This document shows positions 52,294 through 62,077 of a DNA stretch of 64,000 nt, in pieces. Position 1 is the stretch's first letter, and each line of letters begins with the position of its first letter. Made by a program: the position numbers and the translations under genes. Under the pieces are notes generated by a model. The model ran no database searches. It saw only the letters and a program-made list of their open reading frames with translations, and had not been told where the DNA came from. Origin of the DNA: Formivibrio citricus (GTDB lineage: Bacteria > Pseudomonadota > Gammaproteobacteria > Burkholderiales > Chitinibacteraceae); NCBI RefSeq assembly GCF_900115065.1, contig NZ_FOVE01000016.1, forward strand, positions 1-64,000, read 5' to 3'.

Positions 52294-52947
52294 ATGAAAA
52301 AGATGTTGGCTGAAATCCCTCTTTTCGAAGGGTTTTCAGAAGAACAGCTCGATCAGTTGATCCGGGTGGGAATCCGCAGAAAACTGCCCAAGGGCACGTA
52401 TCTTTTCCGCGAGGGCGAGGTAGCCGATGCCATGTACGTTCTGCTTGATGGCCGCACCCGTTCGCTGACGAGCGACAACCTGGGCAAGGAGTTCGTTTTC
52501 AAAATCGGCGAGCCTGGCGATATCTTTGGCGAGATATCCCTGATCGACGGCGAACCGCGCGGCTGGACCACGCAGGTCGATGAAGATGCCGAAGTACTCA
52601 TGATTTCCCGCCAGGATTTCTTGCGGCTATTGATGGAAACACCCGAGATGAAGGACTTGGTGATCAAGAATCTGGCGCGCATCGTGCGCCGCCTGCAACA
52701 CACGATGAAGTCGCTTGCGCTGCTGGACGTTTACGGCCGCGTACGCGCGCTGTTCGAATCGATGGCCACCGTGATCGACGGTCAGGAAATGATCGAGCAA
52801 CCGCTGACCCAACAAGCCATTGCCGACCGCGTCGGCTCCTCGCGTGAAATGATTGCCCGCATCCTCAAGGAACTGGTTTTCGGCGGATACATCAAGCTCG
52901 AAAACAAGAAAATCATCATCCTGCAAAAACTGCCGATTCGTTATTGA
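52294..52947 (+). CDS. Crp/Fnr-family transcriptional regulator
   Basis: A protein of 217 residues. The cyclic-nucleotide-binding fold spans about 8-120 (EIPLFEGFSEEQLDQLI, GEPGDIFGEISLIDGEPRGW); the HTH follows (PLTQQAIADRVGSSREMIAR, about 170-190). The E-x-x-S-R pattern in the recognition helix (SSREM) is Crp-like. There is no N-terminal Cys cluster, so it is not Fnr. The GEISLIDGEPR pocket lacks the Arg-Ser/Thr pair of classical cAMP sites in part, so the ligand is open. Confidence 0.9.
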   Translation: MKKMLAEIPLFEGFSEEQLDQLIRVGIRRKLPKGTYLFREGEVADAMYVLLDGRTRSLTSDNLGKEFVFKIGEPGDIFGEISLIDGEPRGWTTQVDEDAEVLMISRQDFLRLLMETPEMKDLVIKNLARIVRRLQHTMKSLALLDVYGRVRALFESMATVIDGQEMIEQPLTQQAIADRVGSSREMIARILKELVFGGYIKLENKKIIILQKLPIRY

Positions 52948-52965
52948 TCCGGCAAAGTCACAGAC

Positions 52966-52993
52966 AAAGGACGGCACCGAGCCGTCCTTTTTT
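52966..52993 (+). terminator. Terminator after the Crp/Fnr-type gene
   Basis: AAAGGACGGC, loop ACCGA, GCCGTCCTTTTTT. Confidence 0.85.
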
Positions 52994-53008
52994 GCGAGCA
53001 GAACGACC

Positions 53009-53431
53009 ATGCCCCATCTGACTGAAATCAAGATTCGCGGCTACCATCTCGACCTGTACGGCCACGTCAACAATGCACGTTACCTCGAATTTCTGGAGGA
53101 AGCGCGCTGGGCGATGATGGAATGCAGCGATCTCGACTGGTTCATGCAGCAAGGCTATGCGCTGGTGGTGAGCCGGATCGACATCCGCTACCTGCGACCT
53201 GCGGGCATGGGCGATCTGTTGCGTATAGAAACCCGACTAGACCGCCTGTTACCGCGCGCCGGCATTATCAACCAGCAAGTGAAAAACGTGCAAACGGGCA
53301 AGGCCATTGCCACGGCGGAAGTAACCTTTGCCGTACTGCATCCGGAGCGAGCAAGTGCCTTGCCGATTACCGGTGAAATTGCCACCCGCCTTGAATCTTT
53401 ACTCGAATCCGAACCCGTTCTCGAATCTTGA
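53009..53431 (+). CDS. Acyl-CoA thioesterase, 4HBT family
   Basis: A protein of 140 residues of the hotdog fold, with DLYGHVNNARYLEFLEEAR, where the Asp and the HVNN loop are the active-site features of the YbgC/4HBT group. ATG 53009 is chosen as the start after the terminator; the frame runs on upstream without similarity. It overlaps the region just before the next lipoprotein gene by 12 bp spacing and is probably co-transcribed with it. Confidence 0.88.
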   Translation: MPHLTEIKIRGYHLDLYGHVNNARYLEFLEEARWAMMECSDLDWFMQQGYALVVSRIDIRYLRPAGMGDLLRIETRLDRLLPRAGIINQQVKNVQTGKAIATAEVTFAVLHPERASALPITGEIATRLESLLESEPVLES

Positions 53432-53442
53432 AGGAAGCAATC

Positions 53443-53937
53443 ATGCGACGCTTGTTTCTGATCATGGCCAGCCTGCTGTTGTCCGCCTGCGCAGGTGTCG
53501 GCAGCATCGTGGAAAAACCCAGCGTATCGCTGGCGGGAATCGAGATCGAAGGGCTGGGGCTGTTCGAACAGCGCTTTCTGGTTTCCCTGCGCATCACCAA
53601 CCCCAACGACGTTTCCGTAACCATGGATGGCGTGGATTTCAATCTCGACCTCAACGGCGAGCACTTTGCCAGCGGCATGAGCCGGGAAACAGTCACACTG
53701 CCGCGTCTGGGCGAAACTGAAGTCAAGCTCAAAGTTACGACGCGGCTGGACATGCTCTGGAAACAGCTCAAATCGCTGCAAAACGGGGAGAGGCCGCTGG
53801 GTTATCACCTGACCGGCAGGTTGTATGCGCCCTGGATTCCCGGCGGGATGCCGTTCGAGCGCAAGGATGAACTGCCCGCACTGAAACGGTTTATCCCGAA
53901 ACAGAAGGAAAACAATGGCCAATCCGAAAGGATTTGA
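53443..53937 (+). CDS. LEA14-like (WHy domain) lipoprotein
   Basis: A protein of 164 residues. The lipobox is LLLSAC near residue 17. The domain LRITNPNDVSVTMDGVDFNL is typical of WHy/LEA14 proteins, which occur in plant desiccation proteins and many bacterial lipoproteins. AGGAAG precedes ATG 53443. Probably anchored in the outer membrane; role unknown. Confidence 0.85.
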   Translation: MRRLFLIMASLLLSACAGVGSIVEKPSVSLAGIEIEGLGLFEQRFLVSLRITNPNDVSVTMDGVDFNLDLNGEHFASGMSRETVTLPRLGETEVKLKVTTRLDMLWKQLKSLQNGERPLGYHLTGRLYAPWIPGGMPFERKDELPALKRFIPKQKENNGQSERI

Positions 53938-53943
53938 TCCTGC

Positions 53944-54747
53944 TTATTGGGTTGGCAAATAGCCGTCAAAGCGCGTGCTTTCTCCTTCAAATACGAAGTT
54001 TGGCTTTTCTCCTGCCAGCCACGGGGCATGGCGCGGGCGCTTGACGATCACACGTTTGCCGGCCAGCTTGCGGGCCAGCGCCAGCAGCGCATCGGCATCC
54101 AGATCCCCACCGATCAGCGTCTGAAAGGCGGACATTTCCTTTTTCGATTTTGCGCGCTTGTCCGGTTCCGGAAACATCGGATCGAGATAGACCACATCGA
54201 AAGACGCTCCCTCGTTGGGGGAGGGCAGGTGTGGGGGTGAAACCGCAACAGAGGAGGGTTGCGCTTGAACTGCCGCATCCAGCCATTCCCGCGCATCAGC
54301 CCGAATCAGCGACATCCGCGTCGCAATAGTCGCCGTTTCCGCATCCTCCTGCGCCCGGCGCAAGCCGTCCTGCAACAGAAGGAAAGCCACCGGGCTGCGC
54401 TCCAGCATGACCACTTCGCAGCCCAGGCTGGCGAGCACAAAGGCATCGCGCCCCTGGCCAGCGGTGCAATCAAGCACGCGCGGCAAATAATCGCCCTTGA
54501 TGCCTACCGCTTTGGCTACCGGCTGACCCCGTCCGCCGCCGAACTTGCGCCGATGCGCCAGCGCGCCGCCCACGAAATCCACCCAGATCGAGCCTTTTTC
54601 ATACAAGGGCATGAGCTCCAGATGGCCTTCATGCCAGCGTAATGCGTAGGTCGCATCAGACGGCGGCACATCCCATAACGGGAACCTCAGCGCCTCAACC
54701 TGCCCGCACAGTATTGCAGGCGCTTGCGCGCGAATCAGACCGATCAT
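53944..54747 (-). CDS. rsmJ: 16S rRNA m2G1516 methyltransferase RsmJ
   Basis: A protein of 267 residues. [19 protein letters not shown] is the SAM-binding loop and [12 protein letters not shown] the catalytic DPMFP-type motif of RsmJ. The ATG at 54747 overlaps the mtfA stop by 4 bp (TCAT), so the genes are coupled. Slightly longer than E. coli RsmJ, with an insertion of about 15 residues before the catalytic motif ([20 protein letters not shown]). Confidence 0.92.
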   Translation of the reverse strand: MIGLIRAQAPAILCGQVEALRFPLWDVPPSDATYALRWHEGHLELMPLYEKGSIWVDFVGGALAHRRKFGGGRGQPVAKAVGIKGDYLPRVLDCTAGQGRDAFVLASLGCEVVMLERSPVAFLLLQDGLRRAQEDAETATIATRMSLIRADAREWLDAAVQAQPSSVAVSPPHLPSPNEGASFDVVYLDPMFPEPDKRAKSKKEMSAFQTLIGGDLDADALLALARKLAGKRVIVKRPRHAPWLAGEKPNFVFEGESTRFDGYLPTQ

Positions 54748-55577
54748 GCGTGCGCCCGGTATTCGGAGGGCAAATCTTCCGCCCACACCGGACGGTATTT
54801 CATGCGCGGCAGGCGGCGGGCCGGATCCTGGCGGTAAAACGCGCAAAGCTGCCGGTAGACCGCCGGGTACTGGTCGCTCAACAGGTGCGGCAACTCAAAG
54901 AAATACTCACTGAACACTGCAAAACACTCGCCTGGATTTTCTGCAGCATACGGATCAATGGGGCAGGGCTCCCAAGAATCTGCCCGGCGAGCCAGATCAT
55001 CGAATGCATGAGTAAAGACCGCTTTCCACTCGGCGTAGTCCATGCCGTTGTGCAGAGGAGGGCAACCGTTGGCTTCGCCGCTGCGCATATCGAGCTTGTG
55101 GGCAATCTCATGGATCGGCACGTTCCAGCCCTCCAGCCACGGCGATTCCCGACAATCCAGCAGGGAGAGCAATATCGGCCCGTCCGGCCGTGCCTGCCCG
55201 GCCAGGATGTCCTCCGATTCATGGACCAGCCCGAGATAATCGCCCACCGATTCATACGTCCGGCTGCGACTGAGAAACTGGCCCGGATACACGATAACCT
55301 CGTGCCAGTCGTCCAGCGCATCACGCCCGAGATGAATAAGCGGCAGGCAACACTGCGCCGCAATCACCAGCCGGGCCTCATCGTCCAGCTCCAGCCCATG
55401 CGCGCCAGTGATGGCCTTGCCACCCAAAAATACGCTGGCCTGCTCACGCAACAAGCGGGTTTCCTCTGCATCCAGTCCGCGCAACAAGGGCCAGCCGGCC
55501 ACGGAGCACCAGAGCGAATCGGAAATCGGCGAATTGGCCAGAATTTGTTTGGGACGGGGATTCAAAAAGGAAAACAT
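54744..55577 (-). CDS. mtfA: Zinc-dependent peptidase MtfA
   Basis: A protein of 277 residues of peptidase family M90. The zinc site HEIAHKLD (about residue 150) with the downstream Glu region [10 protein letters not shown] identifies MtfA, which in E. coli binds the repressor Mlc. The start is ATG 55577; the upstream frame extends without similarity. Its start codon shares a CATG with an ATG on the other strand. Confidence 0.92.
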   Translation of the reverse strand: MFSFLNPRPKQILANSPISDSLWCSVAGWPLLRGLDAEETRLLREQASVFLGGKAITGAHGLELDDEARLVIAAQCCLPLIHLGRDALDDWHEVIVYPGQFLSRSRTYESVGDYLGLVHESEDILAGQARPDGPILLSLLDCRESPWLEGWNVPIHEIAHKLDMRSGEANGCPPLHNGMDYAEWKAVFTHAFDDLARRADSWEPCPIDPYAAENPGECFAVFSEYFFELPHLLSDQYPAVYRQLCAFYRQDPARRLPRMKYRPVWAEDLPSEYRAHA

Positions 55578-55659
55578 GGCAGAGCTGCATCGAAGAAAGC
55601 GCCAAGGGTACACCAGCGCACAGGTTGACGGAAATACGCCGGCGCGGCACAGTGCCGGC

Positions 55660-55866
55660 ATGCCCCCTTTGCCACTGCGCCCCGCCTCGCCCTGTATCGC
55701 CCGCTGCTCCACCGCACTGGGCGACGAAATTTGCCGTGGCTGCGGCCGCAGCTTCGCCGAAGTAGCCAACTGGGTAGCCATGACAGAGGCCCAACAGGAA
55801 GCTGTATGGCAAAGATTAGAGCAAGAAAAAAGCAAGGGCAGTGACGAGCGGCGGTGCGACTGCTAG
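55660..55866 (+). CDS. DUF1289-family small protein
   Basis: A protein of 68 residues with the DUF1289 pattern SPCIARCS, ICRGCGRSFAEVANW and VWQRLE; the four cysteines probably bind a metal. The start is uncertain: ATG 55660 gives the family length, while ATG 55576 would add 28 residues and overlap the start of mtfA. Function unknown. Confidence 0.8.
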   Translation: MPPLPLRPASPCIARCSTALGDEICRGCGRSFAEVANWVAMTEAQQEAVWQRLEQEKSKGSDERRCDC

Positions 55867-55880
55867 AATTCGCCCCTCAC

Positions 55881-55959
<79 letters not shown>

Positions 55960-55971
55960 AGATTCACAAAC

Positions 55972-56003
55972 AAAAAGCCCAGCCGGCATGGTTGGGCTTT
56001 TTG
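55972..56003 (+). terminator. Terminator after the tRNA
   Basis: AAAAAGCCCAGCC, loop GGCAT, GGTTGGGCTTTTT. Confidence 0.85.
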
Positions 56004-56029
56004 TTGTCCGGTAAACCGGGCGGCTTTCA

Positions 56030-57070
56030 TCAACAGGCTTCGCCCGCCAGCCGCTGGATTACGGAGATAGTGTATTCGATCTGCCCTGCAGAAACGTCGT
56101 GGTGGGTGACCATGCGCACCTTGTTGCGACCATAGGCATTGCCGGCGAGGATGCCGTGTTCACGCAACCGGACGATAAATTCGGCGGCGCTGACGCCAAG
56201 TGGAGCAGTATCAAACAGCACGATATTGGTCTGTACTCGTTCGAGATCGATGCGCAGCCGGGTTGTAGCGATGGCTTGGGCCAGTTGACCGGCATTGCGG
56301 TGATCATCAGCAAGGCGCGGCAACATGGTTTCCAAGGCGACGATGCCCGCAGCGGCCAGGATGCCAGCCTGGCGCATGCCACCACCAAGCAATCGACGAT
56401 AGCGGCGCGCCTGGCGAATGAATTCGGCCGAACCGACCAGCACCGAGCCAACCGGAGCGCACAGTCCTTTGGACAGGCACATCTGCATCGAATCGGCGTG
56501 ACGGGCCAATTCTGCCAATGGCAGTCCTTGTGCCACGGCGGCATTGGCGACTCGCGCGCCATCCATGTGTACGGGAATTCCGTACTCTGCAGCCAGAGCA
56601 TGGACCGCCCCGAGCTCGGCAGGGGTGTAGTACACGCCGCCTGCTGCGTTGTGCGTGTTTTCCACGGTGATCAGCGCGGTTTGCGGCGCGTTCATTTTTC
56701 GTTCGCGGATTGCCGGCTCGATCAATTCGGGTGTCAGCTTGCCATCCGGGGCCATTACAGGGCAGGGCTGGGCACCGCTGAGCGCACTGATTCCCCCCGT
56801 TTCCGAATTGAACATGTGCGCCTGGTAGTCACAAATGACTTCCTGGCCTCGCCCGGCGTGAACCATAACCGCAATCTGGTTGCCTTGGGTGCCGCTACTG
56901 ACGAACAGCCCGGCCTCCTTGCCGCACAGCTCGGCGGCCAACTGCTCCAGACGATTGACCGTGGGGTCTTCGCCGTAGCCGTCATCGCCAACTTCAGCGT
57001 AAAACATGGCTTCCCGCATGGCCAAGGCAGGACGGGTTACGGTATCGCTGCGCAAGTCGATTGGGATCAT
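56030..57070 (-). CDS. ltaE: Low-specificity L-threonine aldolase
   Basis: A protein of 346 residues, fold type I PLP enzyme. It opens DLRSDTVTRPALAMREAM, has VENTHNAAGG, the HMDGAR motif, and the PLP Lys in LSKGLCAPVGS. Splits threonine and other beta-hydroxy amino acids to glycine and an aldehyde. The long ORF on the other strand over this gene is not coding. Confidence 0.95.
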   Translation of the reverse strand: MIPIDLRSDTVTRPALAMREAMFYAEVGDDGYGEDPTVNRLEQLAAELCGKEAGLFVSSGTQGNQIAVMVHAGRGQEVICDYQAHMFNSETGGISALSGAQPCPVMAPDGKLTPELIEPAIRERKMNAPQTALITVENTHNAAGGVYYTPAELGAVHALAAEYGIPVHMDGARVANAAVAQGLPLAELARHADSMQMCLSKGLCAPVGSVLVGSAEFIRQARRYRRLLGGGMRQAGILAAAGIVALETMLPRLADDHRNAGQLAQAIATTRLRIDLERVQTNIVLFDTAPLGVSAAEFIVRLREHGILAGNAYGRNKVRMVTHHDVSAGQIEYTISVIQRLAGEAC

Positions 57071-57189
57071 GGATGGTGGTTTTGTTCGTGGAGGGTGACA
57101 AAAATTCTACACACAATCCATTTTTGCTGCTTTAGCACGCGACAAGCAGCCAGCCATATGTGCCCAATAAGCCAAACACTTCAACTTGA

Positions 57190-57205
57190 CATAATATACA
57201 TTATG
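57190..57205. promoter_or_regulatory. AT-rich palindrome before a 13-codon mini-ORF
   Basis: CATAATATACATTATG is a near-perfect palindrome (14 of 16) in the 180-bp gap between ltaE and qmcA. An ATG inside it opens MRSSKSRQTASAV and a stop at 57244. It could be an operator with the stub of a lost regulator or antitoxin gene. Nothing else is evident in the gap. Confidence 0.35.
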
Positions 57206-57251
57206 CGAAGTAGCAAGAGTAGACAAACGGCCAGCGCCGTTTGAGCTGTAC

Positions 57252-58208
57252 TCACCCGCCCGTGTGTTCTGTTTGCTTGATTACTTGCATGGCAGTGGCA
57301 ACCACCCCGGCAACATCGGCCGCATTGGCCGGCAGCAGCATGGTGTTGCCTTTCTGGGCAATATTGGCAAAGGCACTGATGTATTGTTCGGCAACCTTCA
57401 AATTCACTGCCTCCAGACCACCCGGTTGGCGCACGGTTTGCGACACCATGTGAATGGCTTCAGCCGTTGCCCGCGCCACCAGCCGTATCGCTTCGGCTTC
57501 GCCTTCTGCCCGGTTGATGGCGGCTTGTTTTTCACCTTGGGAGGTGTTGATGGCAGCCTGCATTTCGCCTTCGGATTTCTGGATGGCCGCATTGCGTTGG
57601 CCTTCGGCCAGATTGATCTGCTCCTGGCGCAGGCCTTCCGACTGTGCGATGCGCGCCCGTTTTTCTCGTTCGGCCGTGATTTGCTGCTGCATCGCATGCA
57701 GGATTTCCGTTGGCGGCGTCAGATCTTTGATTTCGTAACGGAGAACTTTTACACCCCAACTCTGCGCCGCTTCGTCCAGCGCACTGACCACAGCTCTGTT
57801 GATGTCGTCGCGCTCTTCGAACGTCTTGTCGAGTTCCAGTTTGCCAACCACGGAACGCAAGGTGGTTTGCGCCAGTTGGGTAATGGCAACGATGTAATTG
57901 CTTGATCCGTAAGATGCCTGCTTGGGGTCGGTAACCTGAAAATAAAGGATGCCATCGACCTGGAGCTGGGTATTGTCGCGGGTGATGCAAACCTGGCTGG
58001 GCACATCCATAGGCACTTCCATGAGGATATGTCTGTACGCTATCCGGTCAACAAAGGGGATCACAAAATTGAGGCCGGGATTCAGCACGGCATGGAATCG
58101 CCCCAAGCGCTCCACGACCCAAGCATGCTGCTGCGGCACTATCTTTACCGTGCGGGCGATGAATACGACGGCAATAACCAGAAATGCGATGGCAAAAGAG
58201 ATGTTCAT
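57252..58208 (-). CDS. qmcA: Stomatin/prohibitin-family protein QmcA
   Basis: A protein of 318 residues. One N-terminal TM helix (1-19), then an SPFH domain (about 25-190: VVERLGRFHAVLNPGLNFVI) and a long helical region with Glu/Gln/Ala-rich repeats (QSEGEMQAAINTSQGEKQAA). It forms large membrane cages or microdomains with proteases such as FtsH. The start overlaps the NfeD stop (ATGA at 58205-58208). Confidence 0.92.
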   Translation of the reverse strand: MNISFAIAFLVIAVVFIARTVKIVPQQHAWVVERLGRFHAVLNPGLNFVIPFVDRIAYRHILMEVPMDVPSQVCITRDNTQLQVDGILYFQVTDPKQASYGSSNYIVAITQLAQTTLRSVVGKLELDKTFEERDDINRAVVSALDEAAQSWGVKVLRYEIKDLTPPTEILHAMQQQITAEREKRARIAQSEGLRQEQINLAEGQRNAAIQKSEGEMQAAINTSQGEKQAAINRAEGEAEAIRLVARATAEAIHMVSQTVRQPGGLEAVNLKVAEQYISAFANIAQKGNTMLLPANAADVAGVVATAMQVIKQTEHTGG

Positions 58209-58645
58209 GACTCCCCTCTCGGAGGTGGATTATGGTGAAGGATAAGAACCGTTCCGCGTACCGCGACTATGAAATAGTTTTCCTGCCCATGCCGCGCGCC
58301 TGCGGCAAGCTCACCATCCCACTGTGTACCGCGGTACTGGACTCGAGCGAGCGTGACGCCCTTCCATTCCACAACACGCACCTGCTGGCCGATTTCCATT
58401 GCTGCATTGACCTCCGGCGGAGGCAAGCGTCTTTTTCGCCAATGGTGCAGAACGACCACGGATGAAATTCCTGCAAGCGCAGCTACAAGCATTTGCACGG
58501 GCACCGGCGTGCCAAACCAGGCCATGACCGCGCCAACCAGCATGCCTGATGCAATAGCCAGCAGAAAAAAAGTTCCGGTAAACATTTCCAGCCCTGCAAG
58601 CAGCAGGGCTGTCAGCAGCCAGATGGTGGCATGCGAAAATTGCAT
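58205..58645 (-). CDS. NfeD-family membrane protein
   Basis: A protein of 146 residues with about three TM helices (10-75) and a C-terminal OB-fold domain (about 85-140: IGQQVRVVEWKGVTLARVQY). NfeD proteins are the usual partners of stomatin-type genes, and the 4-bp overlap with qmcA shows the same pairing here. Confidence 0.9.
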   Translation of the reverse strand: MQFSHATIWLLTALLLAGLEMFTGTFFLLAIASGMLVGAVMAWFGTPVPVQMLVAALAGISSVVVLHHWRKRRLPPPEVNAAMEIGQQVRVVEWKGVTLARVQYRGTQWDGELAAGARHGQENYFIVAVRGTVLILHHNPPPRGES

Positions 58646-58750
58646 TTTCAGGTTACCTTGGCATGAACACGTTACGCTCTGTGTATAGCCGACTTGTTGG
58701 AAGTGCGCAAAGCGGGTGCGGTTGCAGAGGGAATGGCGTAACGTCCATAT

Positions 58751-58788
58751 AAAAAAAGATTGCCCGTTTATTGGGCAATCTTTTTTTG
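58751..58788. terminator. Terminator between dxs and nfeD
   Basis: AAAAAAAGATTGCCC, loop GTTTATT, GGGCAATCTTTTTTT. On the minus strand it ends the isoprenoid operon. Confidence 0.85.
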
Positions 58789-58869
58789 TTTAGCACAATC
58801 ATGCTGTTAGGTACGTTTTCCACAGCGAACCCACAAAGGCGCCACCAAAATAGCGGGATAAATCATCAC

Positions 58870-60714
58870 TTATCCAAAGCGCTTCTGAATGGCAGCCAAG
58901 ATCCCGGCCGCATCCAGCCCGCACTCGGCCCACTGTTCTTTCTGTTCGCCGTGCTCGACATAACGGTCCGGCAAGCCCAGTTGCAACACCGGGATATTGA
59001 CGCCGTTGGCGCACAGGCATTCGAGCACCGCCGAACCGGCTCCACCCATGATGGCATTTTCCTCGACCGTAACCAGCCAGTCGTGGTTTTGTGCCAGTTC
59101 AAGAACCAGTGTTTCGTCTAGCGGCTTCACAAAACGCATGTTGGCGACAGTCAGCCCCAACTCTTCACCAGCTTGCAAAGCTGCCGCCAGCGGCGTACCG
59201 AAAGCCAGAATGGCGCCACGCAGGCCCTCGCGGCGGATTTCGCCCTTGCCGAAAGGGATGGCTGTCATGGCTTCCTGCACCGCCGTTCCCGGCCCGCCGC
59301 CGCGCGGATAGCGCACCGCAACGGGGCCATTATGCATAAAGCCCGTGTAGAGCATCTGGCGGCATTCGTCTTCGTCTGCTGGCGCGAGTATCGCCATGTT
59401 GGGGATGCAGCGCAGGAAGGAAATGTCGTAGGCGCCGGCGTGCGTCGGCCCATCCGCGCCCACGAGACCTGCCCGGTCGATCGCGAACAGAACCGGCAGG
59501 TTTTGCAGCGCCACGTCATGTACCAACTGGTCGTAGGCGCGCTGCAAAAAGGTGGAATAGATCGCCACGACCGGTTTATAGCCCTCGCAAGCCAAGCCGG
59601 CGGCAAAGGTCACGGCATGCTGCTCGGCAATACCGGCATCAAAATAGCGTTGCGGGTATTCCTCGGCGAAGCGTACGAGCCCCGAGCCTTCGCGCATGGC
59701 TGGTGTGATGCCGACCAGACGTTCATCCTGCGCCGCCATGTCGCACAGCCAGTTGCCGAAAATCTGGGTGTAGGTCAGTTTTCCGGTCTTGTTTTCCATG
59801 CCGTTCTCGGGAACGAACGGCGTGACGGCGTGGTATTTGGTCGGGTCGGCGACGGCAAGTTTGTAGCCCTCCCCTTTGCGCGTAACGACGTGCAGGAATT
59901 GCGGGCCCTTGAGCTTCTTGATGTTGGAAAGCGTCGTGACCAGCGTGTCGAGATTGTGTCCGTCGACTGGGCCGATGTAGTTGAAGCCGAATTCCTCGAA
60001 CAAGGTGCCAGGCGTCAGCATGCCCTTGACGTGTTCTTCAGTCTTTTTCGCCAGTTCGCGGATCGGAGGGATCGCGTCCAGCACATAGCTACCGGATTTG
60101 CGCACTGAGTTGTACAAACCACCGGAAAGCAGCTTGGCCAAGTAGTTGCTCAGGGCGCCCACGTTGGGCGAGATCGACATTTCGTTGTCGTTGAGAATCA
60201 CCAGCACATTGGCATCGTGATCGCCGGCGTTGTTAAGGCCTTCGAATGCCTGGCCTGCGGTCATCGCGCCATCGCCGATCACGGCGATGGCCTTGTTCGG
60301 CGAACCCTTGAGCTTGAATGCTTCTGCCATCCCATGCGCGGCGCTGATCGAGGTACTCGAATGCCCGACGCCGAACGCGTCGTAGCGGCTTTCGTCACGC
60401 TTGGGGAAACCGGCCAGACCTTCCTTCTTGCGCATCGTGTTCATGCGCTTGCGCCGTCCGGTCAGGATCTTGTGCGGATAGCTCTGGTGCCCCACGTCCC
60501 AGATCAGGCGGTCATTCGGTGTGTCAAATACATAATGCAGCGCAATCGTCAGTTCGATGGCACCGAAGTTGGAGGCAAAGTGCCCCCCGGTCTGGCTGAC
60601 AGTATTCAGCAGGAAATTGCGCAACTCCTGCGCGAGCTGCGGCAATTGCTTGCGATCCAGTTGCCTGAGATCGGCCGGCGTTTCGATAAGTTCTAGCAAG
60701 GGATAGGCTGTCAT
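58870..60714 (-). CDS. dxs: 1-deoxy-D-xylulose-5-phosphate synthase
   Basis: A protein of 614 residues. [14 protein letters not shown], the TPP-binding [18 protein letters not shown] region, DGHN and [12 protein letters not shown] are the Dxs signatures. It catalyses the first step of the MEP pathway. ATG 60714 lies 2 bp after the ispA stop. Last gene of xseB-ispA-dxs. Confidence 0.97.
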   Translation of the reverse strand: MTAYPLLELIETPADLRQLDRKQLPQLAQELRNFLLNTVSQTGGHFASNFGAIELTIALHYVFDTPNDRLIWDVGHQSYPHKILTGRRKRMNTMRKKEGLAGFPKRDESRYDAFGVGHSSTSISAAHGMAEAFKLKGSPNKAIAVIGDGAMTAGQAFEGLNNAGDHDANVLVILNDNEMSISPNVGALSNYLAKLLSGGLYNSVRKSGSYVLDAIPPIRELAKKTEEHVKGMLTPGTLFEEFGFNYIGPVDGHNLDTLVTTLSNIKKLKGPQFLHVVTRKGEGYKLAVADPTKYHAVTPFVPENGMENKTGKLTYTQIFGNWLCDMAAQDERLVGITPAMREGSGLVRFAEEYPQRYFDAGIAEQHAVTFAAGLACEGYKPVVAIYSTFLQRAYDQLVHDVALQNLPVLFAIDRAGLVGADGPTHAGAYDISFLRCIPNMAILAPADEDECRQMLYTGFMHNGPVAVRYPRGGGPGTAVQEAMTAIPFGKGEIRREGLRGAILAFGTPLAAALQAGEELGLTVANMRFVKPLDETLVLELAQNHDWLVTVEENAIMGGAGSAVLECLCANGVNIPVLQLGLPDRYVEHGEQKEQWAECGLDAAGILAAIQKRFG

Positions 60715-60716
60715 AC

Positions 60717-61613
60717 TCAACTGCGGCGCTCCACGATGAAGTCCGCGATTTCTCTCAATCTTTGTCCACGTTCACCGAACGGCGCCAGTGCATCCAGCGC
60801 ATCGGCCTTGAGTTCGTCGGCCTTGCGTCGCGCTTCGGACAGGCCGAGCAGCGAAACGTAGGTCGGTTTGTTGTTGGCGGCATCCTTGCCCGCCGTCTTG
60901 CCGAGCGTGGCCGAATCGGCTTCGCAATCCAGGATGTCGTCCACGACCTGGAAAGCCAGACCGATGCACTTGGCAAAGTGATCCAGCCGGTCACGCGCAT
61001 CTTCCGCCAGTGGTTCGCCGCAGAAAGAGCCCAGCAGCACGGACGAGCGGATCAGGGCGCCCGTTTTCAGGATATGCATCATTTCCAGTTCCGGCAGGGA
61101 CAATTCCTGCCCCACACCGTACAGATCGACACCCTGCCCGCCGCACATACCCAGGCTTCCGGCAGCGCGTGCCAAGATGTTGACCATGCGCAATTGATCG
61201 GCGGGATTGTCGGCCAGACGATGCGCACTGAGCACGTCGAACGCTGCCGCCTGCAGGGCATCGCCCGCCAGCAGCGCCGTCGCTTCGCCGTAGGCCACAT
61301 GCACCGTCGGCTTGCCGCGGCGCAGAACATCGTTGTCCATGGCCGGCATATCGTCATGCACCAGCGAATAGGCGTGGATCATTTCCACGGCACTGGCAGC
61401 GTATTGCAGGCGCTCCAGACTGGCCGCCACGATCTCTCCGGCCGCGAACACCAGCAGCGGACGCACCCGCTTGCCACCGTCCAGCACGGAATAGCGCATG
61501 GCTTCGTGCAGGCGCGCCGGCAAGTGATTGGCCTGCGGCAAAACATCGGCCAATACGTTTTCCATCCGTGCCTGGGTCGATTGCGCCCAAGCCTTGAAAT
61601 CGGGTGCTGTCAT
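60717..61613 (-). CDS. ispA: Farnesyl diphosphate synthase IspA
   Basis: A protein of 298 residues. The first Asp-rich motif is DDMPAMDND, the second is DDILD, and [10 protein letters not shown] is the IPP-binding part; the small residues before the first motif fit a C15 product. Makes FPP from DMAPP/GPP and IPP. Its start lies 2 bp from the xseB stop. Confidence 0.96.
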   Translation of the reverse strand: MTAPDFKAWAQSTQARMENVLADVLPQANHLPARLHEAMRYSVLDGGKRVRPLLVFAAGEIVAASLERLQYAASAVEMIHAYSLVHDDMPAMDNDVLRRGKPTVHVAYGEATALLAGDALQAAAFDVLSAHRLADNPADQLRMVNILARAAGSLGMCGGQGVDLYGVGQELSLPELEMMHILKTGALIRSSVLLGSFCGEPLAEDARDRLDHFAKCIGLAFQVVDDILDCEADSATLGKTAGKDAANNKPTYVSLLGLSEARRKADELKADALDALAPFGERGQRLREIADFIVERRS

Positions 61614-61615
61614 GA

Positions 61616-61849
61616 TCAGGAACCCTCGCCGGAATTGAAAGGTTTGAGCTCCGCGCCTTCCAGCACGCGAACCCGCTGCTCGGCATCGGCGAGCTTGCCT
61701 TCACAAAAACGCAGCAACTCTACGCCGCGCTGGTACTTGGCCAGCGAATCTTCCAACGGCGCATTGCCGGATTCCAGCGCTGTAATCAGGCTTTCCAGCT
61801 CCGTGAGGCCGGACTCGAAGCTCTCGGGCATTTTTGCGGCTTTGGCCAA
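61616..61849 (-). CDS. xseB: Exonuclease VII small subunit
   Basis: A protein of 77 residues. The helix pair FESGLTELESLITALESGNA, PLEDSLAKYQRGVELLRFCE and LADAEQRVRVLE is diagnostic. I place the start at TTG 61849, which has AGGAG 8 nt upstream and gives the family N-terminus MAKAAK; ATG 61831 would remove six residues. First gene of the conserved xseB-ispA-dxs operon. Confidence 0.92.
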   Translation of the reverse strand: MAKAAKMPESFESGLTELESLITALESGNAPLEDSLAKYQRGVELLRFCEGKLADAEQRVRVLEGAELKPFNSGEGS

Positions 61850-62077
61850 TTGGGGAACTCCTATGCGTTGCCTGTCAGCGGTTATTGATCCGACAGCCAA
61901 ACCAATTCGTGAAACTTTCGAACGATAGCGACCAGCCCTGGCTGCGTCAATGTTTCGCTCCGATGCGGGACAATCGCTCCGCGCACATTGTACACCCGCA
62001 ACGCAAAGCCTTTGCGCCAGCCTGACGAGCCGGCTGATGATAGAATCCCCGAACACACCCCGACAACGGATAAGCGC

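Noticed and set aside
54642-55628. A 328-codon plus-strand ORF opposite mtfA and rsmJ
   Set aside because: It is antisense to a peptidase with an intact HExxH-type site and to the start of rsmJ.
56099-57244. A 381-codon plus-strand ORF opposite ltaE
   Set aside because: The minus strand encodes a complete threonine aldolase with all motifs; the opposite frame has no similarity. Only its last 13 codons were kept as a mini-ORF note.
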